Source: Aequorivita lipolytica
Lineage (GTDB): Bacteria > Bacteroidota > Bacteroidia > Flavobacteriales > Flavobacteriaceae
Direction: 5' to 3'
Assembly (NCBI RefSeq): GCF_007997135.1
Contig: NZ_VORU01000012.1
Span: 1 to 64,000 of the forward strand
Length of the DNA stretch: 64,000 nt
Positions 43,418-53,073 of the stretch are shown in pieces. The position numbers were made by a program, and so were the translations under genes. Position 1 is the first letter of the stretch; each line of letters begins with the position of its first letter. The notes under the pieces are model-generated. The model was not told where the DNA came from and did not search any database. It worked only from the letters and a program-made list of their open reading frames with translations.

Positions 43418-43708
43418 CTATTTCTTCTCCTTTACCGGAGCGTTCATTTTTGCTGTCCTTTCCATTGAAATGGCAGATCTTTCAAACTTCATTTTGCCTG
43501 CACCACTTTCAATGATGCAAGTTCCGTCGTCATTAAGCTCAAGAACTTTGCCGTGCAAACCACCGTTGGTTATTACTTTATCGCCCTTTTTAAGTTGTGC
43601 GGCAAACTGTTTTTCCTGTTTTGCTTTTCGCATTTGGGGACGTATCAAAAATAGATACATCACCAAAAACAATAATATTATTGGTAAAAAACTTTGAATT
43701 TGTTCCAT
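43418..43708 (-). CDS. yajC: Preprotein translocase subunit YajC
   Basis: 96 residues. One helix (about 5-24) with the family opening FLPIILLFLVMYLFLIRPQMR, then KKGDKVITNGGLHGKVLELND in the soluble part and a basic C-terminus. YajC binds SecDF in the Sec complex. It lies 28 bp after the DUF1573 gene on the same strand; DUF1573-yajC is a conserved order in Bacteroidota. Confidence 0.95.
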   Translation of the reverse strand: MEQIQSFLPIILLFLVMYLFLIRPQMRKAKQEKQFAAQLKKGDKVITNGGLHGKVLELNDDGTCIIESGAGKMKFERSAISMERTAKMNAPVKEKK

Positions 43709-43736
43709 AGCAATTTTTAGTGATCCAAAAAACTAA

Positions 43737-44222
43737 TTATTTGGATGTTGGGGTTTTTATTGGGGCTACTGCACCTCCTGCTTTAGGATTTACAAAAGCT
43801 TTAATAGTTAAAGTTTCTGTTCCTGCTTTAGTGTTAGTTGTAATAGTCACAGTTTTGCTCACTTGATTTTGACCACTACCGTTGAATTTTACTAACATCT
43901 CACCAGATTCGCCCGGTGCAATTGGTTCTTTAGTATATTCTGGAACAGTACAACCACAGCTACTTTTAGCGTTTACGATCATTAAAGGACCTTCGCCTGT
44001 GTTTTTGAATTTAAAAACGTGCTCTACGTTTGTTCCTTGATCGATTGTTCCAAAATCGAATACACTTTCTTCAAATGCAATTACAGGAAATTTCCCTGAT
44101 TCGGCATCTCGATCTGCTGCCGTTGCAACATTCTCTTCATTTACTTTATCCGCAGCATTATCCTTACAAGAGGAGAAAGCGAAAACAGATAGAATAGCAA
44201 CTATTAAAACTGATTTTTTCAT
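43737..44222 (-). CDS. DUF1573 lipoprotein
   Basis: 161 residues. Lipoprotein signal with FSSC (Cys19). The immunoglobulin-like DUF1573 domain occupies about 48-140: FDFGTIDQGTNVEHVFKFKN, then SSCGCTVPEY and GESGEMLVKFN. The family is typical of Bacteroidota and Planctomycetes; function unknown. Located in the nusB-DUF1573-yajC string. Confidence 0.93.
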   Translation of the reverse strand: MKKSVLIVAILSVFAFSSCKDNAADKVNEENVATAADRDAESGKFPVIAFEESVFDFGTIDQGTNVEHVFKFKNTGEGPLMIVNAKSSCGCTVPEYTKEPIAPGESGEMLVKFNGSGQNQVSKTVTITTNTKAGTETLTIKAFVNPKAGGAVAPIKTPTSK

Positions 44223-44276
44223 AATAATTATATATTTTATGTTTTTAGCACGCCAAAAATAGGTATTTTTTTGCTT

Positions 44277-45221
44277 TTATTGAAGCCCACGACCAATTTT
44301 GTTTAGTTTACCGTCTTCGGAAAATTCCTTCACTATTTTATCCAGAATTCCATTCACAAAAATGCTGCTTTTAGGTGTGGAATATTCCTTGGAAACTTCC
44401 AAATATTCATTGATCGTAGCGCGGACAGGAATTGAGGGAAAGTATAAAAACTCTGCGATGCCCATTTTCAAAATAATAAGATCCACATCGGCAATTCGCT
44501 CTTTGTCCCAGTTTGGGGTTTTGCCTTCTATCTGTGCATTCAACTTGTCTTCATTAAGAATTACCTTTCGGAAAAGTTGCAATGCGTATTCTCGGTCCTC
44601 ATCGTTCTTATAAAGGTCGGGGACTAAAAGCGCCGAGGCATTTTTTTCTGAAAGCTTATTGAGCATTTTCACGATAGCGGTATTGACTATTGGAAAATCG
44701 TCAACCCAAGTTAGTCGTTTATCCTCTAAATAATCATAAAGTTTATCATTGGGGGCAACTACTTCTTTGAAAACTTTAATTATGAAATTTTGATCTTCTT
44801 TGTAAGTGGTCTCATTATTTAAAAGATAATCTTGGTACCATTCCAATTGACGTAATTCGTTAAAAAGAATAGTTACATATTCGCTGTCCATCTGCCAATA
44901 GTTCAGTTTTTTCTTCTCAATGATATCAGAAAAAGTAGAATTTCCCGCAATTACCTTAAGTAATTTGTTGTTCACAAAGTTGCGGCTGGGGTCTTTTTCA
45001 AGTGCGGTGGCAAGATGCTTCTTTTGCGAGCGGTTAAGAAAACTATCGGCCTGTTCCTGAAGTGCCACAAGTAGTTGCAACATCAATAAATAAAGATCCT
45101 GCATCTGATCTATACTGTGGAGCAGAAATTTTTCCTGTGAATCTATATTCGGGTTTTCACGCTGGTTATGGGCGTAAACGGACTGCAACACTTTTACTCG
45201 GATATGTCTTCTTGTAAGCAT
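44277..45221 (-). CDS. nusB: Transcription antitermination protein NusB (long Bacteroidota form)
   Basis: 314 residues from MLTRRHIRVKVLQSVYAH at 45221; an in-frame codon 33 bases upstream (45254) lies in the hairpin leader and is unlikely. The C-terminal half is the NusB fold (VDDFPIVNTAIVKMLNKL, DKERIADVDLIILKMGIAEFLYF, TINEYLEVSKEYSTPKSSIFVNGILDKI). The N-terminal extension, usual in this phylum, is helical. NusB with NusE binds boxA of rRNA leader RNA. The leader carries a palindrome over the start of transcription. Confidence 0.92.
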   Translation of the reverse strand: MLTRRHIRVKVLQSVYAHNQRENPNIDSQEKFLLHSIDQMQDLYLLMLQLLVALQEQADSFLNRSQKKHLATALEKDPSRNFVNNKLLKVIAGNSTFSDIIEKKKLNYWQMDSEYVTILFNELRQLEWYQDYLLNNETTYKEDQNFIIKVFKEVVAPNDKLYDYLEDKRLTWVDDFPIVNTAIVKMLNKLSEKNASALLVPDLYKNDEDREYALQLFRKVILNEDKLNAQIEGKTPNWDKERIADVDLIILKMGIAEFLYFPSIPVRATINEYLEVSKEYSTPKSSIFVNGILDKIVKEFSEDGKLNKIGRGLQ

Positions 45222-45252
45222 ATTTTTTTGAAAGAACTGGTTTTTAAGAAAC

Positions 45253-45287
45253 AACGCACAAGTATTTTCTTGTGCGTTGCAAAGATA
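45253..45287 (-). promoter_or_regulatory. nusB promoter with overlapping palindrome
   Basis: TATCTTTG (minus, 45280-45287) is a -7 box of the TAnnTTTG type. Directly downstream lies a perfect 10-bp dyad, AACGCACAAG (45253-45262) and CTTGTGCGTT (45269-45278), with a six-base loop. Transcription would start inside it. It may be an operator or a leader hairpin. Confidence 0.5.
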
Positions 45288-45308
45288 GTGTTTTAAGAAA
45301 AAGGAATT

Positions 45309-46430
45309 CTACTTTTCGTTTTTTCTCGCATCAATTCTGGCTTGAGCTACATTGAATGCTGCTTGATGGGTTGTAATATTTTCTGTATCTGCTTTTTTCA
45401 ATATTTCCAAAGTAGTATTGTATATATTTTCTGTCTTGCGCATTATTTCCTTTCGGTCATAATTTTCAAGTTCTGCGTAAACGTTTATAATTCCACCGGC
45501 ATTTATTAAGAAATCTGGAGCGTAAACAATGCCTCTTTCACGAAGCATTTTTCCGTGTTTCTGCTCTTCGGCTAATTGATTGTTGGCAGCACCGGCGATA
45601 ATTTTTGTGTTCAATTGATTTATGGTGAAATCATTCACAGTTGCACCTAAAGCACAGGGAGCGTAGATGTCCATTTTTTCTGCATAAAGATTGCTGCCGC
45701 CATAAATTTCAACGCTGTATTTGTCACGCACTTCCTCCAAACGCTCTTGGTTGATGTCCGCAATATATACTTTAGCACCTTCATTGCTCAAGTTTTCAAC
45801 CAACGCCTCACCTACATTCCCAATTCCCTGAACATAAACTACTTTATCTTCAAGAACATCGCTTCCAAATTTATATTTTGCGGCCGCCTTCATTCCCATA
45901 AAAACGCCGTAAGCGGTAATCGGGGAAGGATTGCCCGCACCACCCTTAGATTCTGAAATACCCGTTACGTACGGAGTTACGGTTCTAACCAAATCCATAT
46001 CTGAAGTTGCCATTCCCACATCTTCTGCAGTAATGTATTTTCCACCTAAAGAGTGTACAAACTCTCCAAATTTCAACATCAACTCTGGAGTTTTTTGAGT
46101 TTTTGCATCACCGATCAAAACGGCTTTCCCGCCACCAAGGTTCAAACCAGTGATTGCGCTTTTGTAGGTCATTCCGCGTGAAAGACGAAGCACGTCGTTC
46201 AAAGCTTCCCACTCGCTAGTATAGTTCCACATTCTGGTACCGCCCAAAGCTGGCCCCAAAACAGTATTATGAATTCCAATTATTGCTTTTAATCCAGTAT
46301 CTTTGTCGTTGCAAAAAACGATTTGCTCGTGATTATCAAAGGACATTTGCCCGAAAACCGGATCCATTTTATGAAGTTCGTTTGTATTAATTACCTCAGT
46401 TACCATAGCTTTTTTAATTATTTTATACAT
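45309..46430 (-). CDS. Glu/Leu/Phe/Val dehydrogenase family enzyme (leucine dehydrogenase-like)
   Basis: 373 residues; ATG 46430 has AAAGG just before it, but MVTEVINTNELHK at 46406 is also possible. Amino-acid dehydrogenase: GIHNTVLGPALGGTRMW, then SRGMTYKSAITGLNLGGGKAV with the catalytic Lys near 100, YITAEDVGM, and the NAD fold VYVQGIGNVGEALVENLSNEGAKVYIAD around 205-232. Reversible oxidative deamination of branched-chain amino acids with NAD+ is the likely reaction. Confidence 0.92.
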   Translation of the reverse strand: MYKIIKKAMVTEVINTNELHKMDPVFGQMSFDNHEQIVFCNDKDTGLKAIIGIHNTVLGPALGGTRMWNYTSEWEALNDVLRLSRGMTYKSAITGLNLGGGKAVLIGDAKTQKTPELMLKFGEFVHSLGGKYITAEDVGMATSDMDLVRTVTPYVTGISESKGGAGNPSPITAYGVFMGMKAAAKYKFGSDVLEDKVVYVQGIGNVGEALVENLSNEGAKVYIADINQERLEEVRDKYSVEIYGGSNLYAEKMDIYAPCALGATVNDFTINQLNTKIIAGAANNQLAEEQKHGKMLRERGIVYAPDFLINAGGIINVYAELENYDRKEIMRKTENIYNTTLEILKKADTENITTHQAAFNVAQARIDARKNEK

Positions 46431-46447
46431 CCTTTAAAAAGGCGGTG

Positions 46448-46479
46448 CAAAAGTAGCTCTTTGTTGTCAATTCCGCAAA
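46448..46479 (-). promoter_or_regulatory. Promoter of the amino-acid dehydrogenase gene
   Basis: On the minus strand TTTG (46476-46479) is followed after 20 bases by TACTTTTG (46448-46455), a near-perfect Bacteroidota promoter (TTTG-N19/20-TAnnTTTG), 18 bases before ATG 46430. It supports a transcript containing both possible start codons. Confidence 0.7.
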
Positions 46480-46529
46480 GCATCGTTTGTTAATTTAGAA
46501 ATTTTAAAAAATTAGTCTATTTCCCATAA

Positions 46530-48287
46530 ATGAAAGAATTAAAGTATCTCAATAAATATTTTCTGAAATATAAAGGGCGCTTATTATTGGGTGTTTTTAT
46601 AACGATTATTGCAACCGTTTTTAAATTGGTAGTGCCAATGAAGGTGGGTGATTCGGTAACTGCTGTGAAACAATATCTTAATGGGGAAATAACAGATATT
46701 GCCATTGTGAAGCACGAATTGCTTATCAATATTTTACTGCTTTTGGGCGCTGCATTGCTTTCTGCGTTTTTCACATTTATAATGAGACAGACGTTTATCG
46801 TGGTATCACGCTATGTGGAATACGACCTTAAAAATGAAATATTCCAACATTACGAAAAACTATCGCTAGGTTTCTACAAACAGAATCGCACCGGCGATTT
46901 GATGAACCGTATTAGCGAAGATGTTTCCAAAGTACGCATGTATGTAGGCCCTGCGCTTATGTACGGCATTACAACCGTTACACTATTTATCGTGGTGATA
47001 AGCTATATGTTTTACAAAGCGCCAATTTTGACGCTTTATGCAATTGCACCATTGCCTATTCTCTCTATCGCAATTTACAAACTAAGTGTACTTATAAACC
47101 AACGTACTACAATTGTACAGCAATATCTCTCGAGACTTACCACGTTTACCCAAGAAAGTTTCAGCGGTATTGCGGTTATAAAAGCTTACGGAATAGAGCC
47201 GCGAACCAATACCAATTTTGAAGAACTTGCCGATGGCAGCAAAGTAAAAAATATTGATTTGGCAAAAGTACAAGCACTGTTTTTTCCACTTATGATGCTT
47301 TTAATAGGTGTGAGCAACATCCTTGTTATTTATATTGGAGGAACGCGTTACATTAACGGGCAAATTGCAGAGTTTGGAACAATCGTTGAATTTCTTATAT
47401 ATGTGAATATGCTTACTTGGCCCGTTGCTGTGGTTGGGTGGATAACTTCAATGATACAGCAGGCCGAAGCTTCACAGAAACGTATTAATGAGTTTTTGGA
47501 AACGGAACCTTCCATACAAAATTTGGTGGAAGAAAGCACGCCGGTGGATGGAAATATTGAATTCAATAATCTATCGTTTACATATCCCGACACTGGTATA
47601 ACTGCATTAAAAAACGTTTCCTTCACCGTAAAACCCGGAGAAACTTTGGCCATTATTGGAAATACAGGTTCTGGAAAATCAACCATCCTAGAATTAATAG
47701 GAAGACTTTACGATGTAAAAGAAGAAATGCTGAAAATTGACAACACAGCAATACGAGATTTACACCTGGAAGATTTACGCGACAGCATTGGCTATGTGCC
47801 ACAAGACGCATTTCTTTTTAGTGATTCGTTGCGCAACAATATTCGTTTTGGAAAAGAAAACGCCTCTGATGAAGAAGTTATCGAAGCCGCAAAAAATGCA
47901 GCAGTCCATAAAAATATTATCGGTTTTAAGAATGGATACGACACTGTTTTGGGCGAACGCGGTATTACACTGAGCGGCGGCCAAAAACAACGGGTTTCCA
48001 TTGCTAGGGCAATAATAAAAGATCCACAGATTTTACTTTTTGACGATTGCCTATCGGCTGTTGACACGGAAACTGAAGAAGAAATACTTCAAAACCTACA
48101 TAAAATTTCAAAAAAGAAAACCACTATTATTGTGAGCCACCGAATTTCTTCGGCTAAAAACGCCAATAAGATTATTGTATTAAACGAGGGCAAAATTATT
48201 CAGCAGGGAACTCATAATGAATTGGTAAATTCCGAAGGCTACTATAAGGAACTCTACGCAAAACAGCTTTTGGAAAAAGAAAAGTAA
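46530..48287 (+). CDS. ABC exporter, fused permease-ATPase
   Basis: 585 residues. Six-helix type I exporter domain (about 15-310), then the ATPase: Walker A IGNTGSGKST (about 378), Q-loop GYVPQDAFLF, signature LSGGQKQR, Walker B ILLFDDCLSAVDTETEEEI and the switch His in IIVSHRISSAK. A half-transporter that would dimerise; MsbA/multidrug-like. Substrate not readable. Followed by the DUF3276 gene on the same strand. Confidence 0.93.
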   Translation: MKELKYLNKYFLKYKGRLLLGVFITIIATVFKLVVPMKVGDSVTAVKQYLNGEITDIAIVKHELLINILLLLGAALLSAFFTFIMRQTFIVVSRYVEYDLKNEIFQHYEKLSLGFYKQNRTGDLMNRISEDVSKVRMYVGPALMYGITTVTLFIVVISYMFYKAPILTLYAIAPLPILSIAIYKLSVLINQRTTIVQQYLSRLTTFTQESFSGIAVIKAYGIEPRTNTNFEELADGSKVKNIDLAKVQALFFPLMMLLIGVSNILVIYIGGTRYINGQIAEFGTIVEFLIYVNMLTWPVAVVGWITSMIQQAEASQKRINEFLETEPSIQNLVEESTPVDGNIEFNNLSFTYPDTGITALKNVSFTVKPGETLAIIGNTGSGKSTILELIGRLYDVKEEMLKIDNTAIRDLHLEDLRDSIGYVPQDAFLFSDSLRNNIRFGKENASDEEVIEAAKNAAVHKNIIGFKNGYDTVLGERGITLSGGQKQRVSIARAIIKDPQILLFDDCLSAVDTETEEEILQNLHKISKKKTTIIVSHRISSAKNANKIIVLNEGKIIQQGTHNELVNSEGYYKELYAKQLLEKEK

Positions 48288-48352
48288 ATTTACTTTGGCT
48301 GGTTTGGTTTTTTTTTGGATTTTTGGCAGAACGTTAGCAAAAAACAGAAATT

Positions 48353-48748
48353 ATGAGTGACCACTATACGATGGAGCAAGAAGAGATTTTTTCAAAAGTA
48401 ATGCGCGCCGGAAGACGCACCTACTTTTTTGACGTAAGGTCCACAAAAGCAGGGGATTTTTACCTTACTATTACAGAGAGTAAAAAGTTTACAAATGATG
48501 ATGGTTCTTATCATTATAAAAAACACAAAATCTACCTTTACAAAGAAGATTTCAGCGAGTTCAAGGATACCTTGGAGGAAATGATAAACTACGTAATTGA
48601 TGAGAAGGGCGAGGAGGTAATAAGCGAACGCCACCAAAAAGATTACAAAAAGGAAACGGATGAAACGCCACAAGCTGCCGAAACAACTTCAGAAAATGGC
48701 GAAACAGACACCAGCAGTTTCACAGATATAGAATTTGACGATATTTAA
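48353..48748 (+). CDS. DUF3276 PUR-domain nucleic-acid binding protein
   Basis: 131 residues. The PUR-like repeat: IFSKVMRAGRRTYFFDVRSTKAGDFYLTITESKK, then HYKKHKIYLYKEDFSEFKD, with the tail acidic and disordered (residues 85-131). Single-repeat PUR proteins of Bacteroidota and Borrelia bind DNA and RNA. Strong terminator follows. Confidence 0.93.
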   Translation: MSDHYTMEQEEIFSKVMRAGRRTYFFDVRSTKAGDFYLTITESKKFTNDDGSYHYKKHKIYLYKEDFSEFKDTLEEMINYVIDEKGEEVISERHQKDYKKETDETPQAAETTSENGETDTSSFTDIEFDDI

Positions 48749-48765
48749 ATTTCAATTTTAAAACA

Positions 48766-48803
48766 CAAAACCGGCGCGGGCAAAACCGTTGCCGGTTTTT
48801 TTT
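48766..48803 (+). terminator. Rho-independent terminator
   Basis: AAAACCGGC (48767-48775) pairs with GCCGGTTTT, followed by a T run. Ends the DUF3276 transcript. Confidence 0.85.
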
Positions 48804-48877
48804 ATTACCGTACTGGCTGTAGCTCATTTACTTTGCTTATTTTTCATTTCTGAAATCCTCGAACCCGCAATACTTCA

Positions 48878-50479
48878 ATGGTCAAGAAACTATACCAACC
48901 TTTCAATCCAAGTCTTGATTTTTTAGGTTTGGATCACATTGTTGTTGGCAGTGGAATGGGCGGACTCACTGTCGCTACTTGGCTTGCGAAAGCCGGAAAA
49001 AAGGTTGCTATTTTTGAAAGGCATTACGTTCCCGGTGGTTTCACGCACAGTTTTAAAAGAAAGGATGGGTTTCAATGGGATGTTGGGGTTCATTACGTTG
49101 GTAATATGGCAGAAGATTCTTCGCTTCGTGGTTTCTTCGACTTTTTGACTAATGGAAAACTGGAATGGGAATCTATGGGTGAAGTCTATGATGTTGCAAA
49201 TATTGACGGCGCCGAATATAAATTCAAAGCTGGAAAGGAAAACTTCAGAAAACAGCTCATAAACTATTTTCCTAAAGAAGAAAAAGCGATTGATGCTTAT
49301 CTAAAATTAATTCAGAAAGCTAACAAACGTGGTAGTGCCTTCTTTTTTGAAAAAGTATTCGAACCTTGGTTCAGTAAATCTGTTGGTTGGATTTTCAGAA
49401 AAAGATATTCAAAATTTTCAGAAAAAACCACTTGGAATGTTTTAAATGAAATAACCAAAAACGAAAGATTGATCGCCGTGCTTTGTGCACAATGTGGTAA
49501 TTACGGATTGTCTCCAAAAAACAGCAGTTTCGCGGCGCACGCAATGGTAATCGGGCATTTTTTGGAAGGCGGCTACTACCCTATTGGCGGAGCAGATCAA
49601 ATTTGCAAAAAAACCCTCGAAGTTTTTACAGCAAATAGCGGAAAGGTTTTTATAAACGCTGACGTTACTAAAATTGTCACGGAAAACAATCAGGTTCAAG
49701 GAATCCAACTAGGTGAAAAATTCATCCCTTGCAAAAGTGTGATCAGCAACGTAGGCGTAAACAATACTTTTAATCATTTACTTTCGGAAGCAGATCGGAA
49801 ATTTTGTGATTTCAGTTTAAAAAATGTGCAGCCCGCCAGCGCACATATCTGTCTGTATTTGGGTTTGAACCAATCCAGTGAAGCTTTAAAGCTTCCAAAG
49901 CACAATTTATGGTATTACAAACACGACGGCATCGATGAAATTTTTGAGGAAGCTACTTTGGAAAACGCTCCCGAAAATTTTGCATATATCTCCTTTCCTT
50001 CCGCAAAAGATCCAAACTGGCAAACCAAAAATCCCGAAACGTCAACCATTCAAGCTATTTCTGTGGGAAATATGGATTGGTTTGAAAATTATATAGACAC
50101 CAATTGGATGAAACGCGGCGATGAATATCTAAAACTAAAAAAGAATTTTGAAACAGAAATGCTGAAGGTTCTCTTCAAATTTTTTCCTCAAATTGAAGGA
50201 ACCATTATAGCTTCTGAAGTTTCAACCCCACTTTCCACAGAAAATTTTACCAATTATAAAAGCGGCGAAATCTATGGATTGGCACATTCACCGGAACGCT
50301 TTACGCTTCCTTTTCTAAGACCGAAAACTAAAATTAAAGGATTGTTTTTAACCGGGCAGGACATAACGCTTGTTGGTGTAGCTGGTGCTATGCTTTCAGG
50401 ATTATTGTGTGCTACGGCTATATTAAAATTGGGGTCGTGGAAAATATTTAAAGCAATTAAAACCTCTAAGAATTCTTGA
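48878..50479 (+). CDS. CrtI/RetSat-like FAD oxidoreductase
   Basis: 533 residues. N-terminal FAD fold DHIVVGSGMGGLTVATWLAKAGKKV, FERHYVPGGFTHSFKRK and QWDVGVHYVGNM, the last typical of the retinol saturase / carotenoid isomerase branch. C-terminal signature GLFLTGQDITLVGVAGAMLSG. It differs from the crtI product at 14-15 kb and is not in the crt cluster. Likely substrate a polyene or retinoid, but this is not certain. A short gap separates it from the SulP gene. Confidence 0.85.
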   Translation: MVKKLYQPFNPSLDFLGLDHIVVGSGMGGLTVATWLAKAGKKVAIFERHYVPGGFTHSFKRKDGFQWDVGVHYVGNMAEDSSLRGFFDFLTNGKLEWESMGEVYDVANIDGAEYKFKAGKENFRKQLINYFPKEEKAIDAYLKLIQKANKRGSAFFFEKVFEPWFSKSVGWIFRKRYSKFSEKTTWNVLNEITKNERLIAVLCAQCGNYGLSPKNSSFAAHAMVIGHFLEGGYYPIGGADQICKKTLEVFTANSGKVFINADVTKIVTENNQVQGIQLGEKFIPCKSVISNVGVNNTFNHLLSEADRKFCDFSLKNVQPASAHICLYLGLNQSSEALKLPKHNLWYYKHDGIDEIFEEATLENAPENFAYISFPSAKDPNWQTKNPETSTIQAISVGNMDWFENYIDTNWMKRGDEYLKLKKNFETEMLKVLFKFFPQIEGTIIASEVSTPLSTENFTNYKSGEIYGLAHSPERFTLPFLRPKTKIKGLFLTGQDITLVGVAGAMLSGLLCATAILKLGSWKIFKAIKTSKNS

Positions 50480-50530
50480 GGTTCGTCGGCTCAACGAGTT
50501 GATCTGCTTACTTAAGATCAAAATAAAACC

Positions 50531-50538
50531 TATATTTG
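50531..50538 (+). promoter_or_regulatory. -7 box of the SulP gene
   Basis: TATATTTG fits TAnnTTTG, 22 bases before the ATG at 50560. No good -33 element at the usual distance. Confidence 0.4.
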
Positions 50539-50559
50539 CCACTTTTTTAAACGAACCAG

Positions 50560-52176
50560 ATGTTAACAAAAACAATCAAGAACTTTACCCAAAACCCAAA
50601 AAACGATATCCTTTCAGGATTAACGGTAGCATTGGCTTTGATACCAGAGGCGGTTGCTTTTTCCTTCGTGGCGGGTATTGATCCTCTGGTAGGGCTTTAC
50701 GGAGCGTTCATTATGGGACTTATAACTGCGCTGTTCGGCGGTCGTCCAGGGATGATTTCTGGAGCCACGGGCGCAATGGCGGTGGTAATGGTGCATTTGA
50801 TTCAAAAAGGAAACGAAGTTGGATTAACATTGGCCGAACCCGTTGAATATCTTGGCCTGCAATGGCTTTTTATAACACTTTTGTTTGTTGGCGCCATTCA
50901 AATTATGGCAGGGGTCTTTAAGCTAGGGAAATTTGTTCGGCTTATTCCGCATCCAGTTATGATGGGGTTTGTAAACGGGTTGGCAATCGTAATTTTTCTT
51001 TCACAATTAGGACTTTTTAAAGAAAGTCGCGGTACTGTTCCACAATGGCTCACCGGAGCAGATTTGTGGATTATGCTCATACTCGTAGGGCTTACAATGG
51101 GCATTATGTTTGGATTGCCAAAACTAACAAAGAAAATTCCCGCTGCGCTTATTGCCATTGTTGTTGTTGCGGCGATTACCATTTTTGGAAATCTCGACGT
51201 TAGCACCGTTGGTTCTTTTATCCGCGATGGAGGTGGAAGTGGTCTAAAAGGCTCACTCCCCGTTTTTCAAACACAGATTTTTGGATTTATTGATACTTTA
51301 AGTGGTCATTGGGATATAATAATTTCAACAGCATTTTTATTGGCCGCAGTTGGTTTGATTGAATCATTGATGACGCTGAATCTAATTGACGAAATGACCG
51401 AAACCCGAGGCAGCGGCAATCGTGAATGTGTTGCACAAGGAGGCGCAAATATTTTAAACGGATTTTTCGGCGGAATGGGTGGTTGCGCAATGATCGGGCA
51501 ATCTATTATTAATGTAAGTTCTGGTGGTCGCGGTAGGCTTTCCGGAGCTACGGCAGCAATCGCTCTGTTATGTTTTGTGCTTTTCGGCGCGCCTTTAATT
51601 GAACAAATTCCTATAGCAGCTCTGGTGGGTGTAATGTTTATGGTGGTTATAGGCACCTTTGCTTGGAGTAGTTTTAGGATTCTTCACAAAATCCCTTTGG
51701 CAGATGCAATTGTTTTAATTACAGTTTCTGCAGTTACCGTTTGGCAGGATTTGGCAATTGCAGTGCTAGTTGGCGTAATTATGAGCGCTCTTGTTTTTGC
51801 TTGGAAAAGCGCCACAATGATTCGCGCTCGTAAACGTATTAAAGAAGACGGCACGAAGGTTTATGAAATTTGGGGACCTTTATTTTTTGGTTCCACAACG
51901 GCTTTTAACAGCAAATTCGATGTTTCGGATGATCCAAGTTCTATCGAAATTGATTTTATAGAATCTAAAATTTCGGACCATTCTGGAGTTGAAGCAGTGC
52001 GGAATATTGCAAATAAATATATGGACGGTGGCAAGCAAGTGAAACTCACCCACCTCAGCCCGGATTGCAAATCACTTCTTTTAAAGTGGAATCCTGAATT
52101 TGACGCAATTATTGAAGATTCAGTTGAAGATCCGCGTTATTACGTGGTTACCGATACTTTGGATGCGGATACCTAA
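50560..52176 (+). CDS. SulP family anion transporter with STAS domain
   Basis: 538 residues. About 12-14 helices (27-425) with the SulP opening DILSGLTVALALIPEAVAFSFVAGIDPLVGLYGAF, GGRPGMISGATGAMAVV and NIINGFFGGMGGCAMIGQS-type block. A STAS domain (about 440-530) lies in the cytoplasm. Transports sulfate, bicarbonate or another anion; cannot be told from sequence. It ends directly against the convergent DUF6265 gene with no spacer. Confidence 0.93.
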   Translation: MLTKTIKNFTQNPKNDILSGLTVALALIPEAVAFSFVAGIDPLVGLYGAFIMGLITALFGGRPGMISGATGAMAVVMVHLIQKGNEVGLTLAEPVEYLGLQWLFITLLFVGAIQIMAGVFKLGKFVRLIPHPVMMGFVNGLAIVIFLSQLGLFKESRGTVPQWLTGADLWIMLILVGLTMGIMFGLPKLTKKIPAALIAIVVVAAITIFGNLDVSTVGSFIRDGGGSGLKGSLPVFQTQIFGFIDTLSGHWDIIISTAFLLAAVGLIESLMTLNLIDEMTETRGSGNRECVAQGGANILNGFFGGMGGCAMIGQSIINVSSGGRGRLSGATAAIALLCFVLFGAPLIEQIPIAALVGVMFMVVIGTFAWSSFRILHKIPLADAIVLITVSAVTVWQDLAIAVLVGVIMSALVFAWKSATMIRARKRIKEDGTKVYEIWGPLFFGSTTAFNSKFDVSDDPSSIEIDFIESKISDHSGVEAVRNIANKYMDGGKQVKLTHLSPDCKSLLLKWNPEFDAIIEDSVEDPRYYVVTDTLDADT

Positions 52177-52689
52177 TTATCGATTCTTTCGCGAAAAATA
52201 GAAATCAACTTTTTTGGCTTCACCATTTACCGTTCCTTCAATCCAAGCGTGGAGAGAGTCTTTAACAGGATTTGAATAGGTAATACGTTCAGGAAAATCG
52301 TGGTCTTTATTTTCGAAAGTGAACTGTCCGTTTTCCGAAGAAACCATTTTAAAAGTAACAGGATTTTCATTGTTTTGATTGACTGTTACCACAGCCAAAA
52401 ACAAATTTTCTCCTTTTTGTTCAAGCGCCATAGTTTCAGCAAAAACGGTTTCTTTTCCTACTTGCGTAAAACTAAAAGCCGTAAAGCTACTTTCATTTTC
52501 TCTCGACCAAGTTTCTTGCGAAAACTCTTCTCCCGATTCATTGGTCCAAGTTCCTAAAAGCCATTGTAATTGGTCTATTTTTTCAAATTTATTTACAGCG
52601 GTTTCAGTTTCAGAATTCTTTGTTTCGGAATTATTTTTACAGGAATTTAGCAGTAATGGAAGCAATATAAAAAGCAAATACTTTTTCAT
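52177..52689 (-). CDS. DUF6265 lipoprotein
   Basis: 170 residues. Lipoprotein signal with Cys17 (LLLNSCKNN). The mature part has FEKIDQLQWLLGTWTNESGE, the FxWLxGxW opening of a lipocalin-like beta barrel, then FTFENKDHDFPERITY. Function unknown. Convergent with SulP, stop codons back to back. Confidence 0.82.
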   Translation of the reverse strand: MKKYLLFILLPLLLNSCKNNSETKNSETETAVNKFEKIDQLQWLLGTWTNESGEEFSQETWSRENESSFTAFSFTQVGKETVFAETMALEQKGENLFLAVVTVNQNNENPVTFKMVSSENGQFTFENKDHDFPERITYSNPVKDSLHAWIEGTVNGEAKKVDFYFSRKNR

Positions 52690-52734
52690 AGCGGTCAGGT
52701 TTAGTTCGGCGAAGGTATCAAAAAAAGTTTTTAA

Positions 52735-53073
52735 TTATAATATTCTTAATCCATTCTCCACTTCTTTTCCAGGTTGCAAAAGCGTTACGTTTTTCCCTTC
52801 CACAGCGGCCAAAACAAGACATTCGCTCATAAAATTTGCAATTTGTTTCTTCGGAAAATTAACTACTGCAACCACTTGTTTTCCTATCAGTTCCTCTCTT
52901 GAATACTGTGTAGTTATTTGCGCTGAAGTTTTTCGCTGTCCAATTTCACTTCCAAAATCTATTAAAAGTTGATAGGAAGGGTTTCGAGCTTCAGGAAAAT
53001 CGTTGGCTTCAAGAATTGTCCCCACGCGCATTTCGACCTTTTCAAAATCTTGCCACGATAGTTTATTCGTCAT
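52735..53073 (-). CDS. csaA: CsaA-like tRNA-binding protein
   Basis: 112 residues, the length of CsaA. OB fold of the EMAP type: DFEKVEMRVGTILEANDFPEARNP, GQRKTSAQITTQYS, VVAVVNFPKKQIANFMSECLVLAA. CsaA homodimers bind tRNA and assist protein export in Bacillus. It overlaps the stop of the upstream small gene by 11 bases, so the two are coupled. Confidence 0.9.
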   Translation of the reverse strand: MTNKLSWQDFEKVEMRVGTILEANDFPEARNPSYQLLIDFGSEIGQRKTSAQITTQYSREELIGKQVVAVVNFPKKQIANFMSECLVLAAVEGKNVTLLQPGKEVENGLRIL

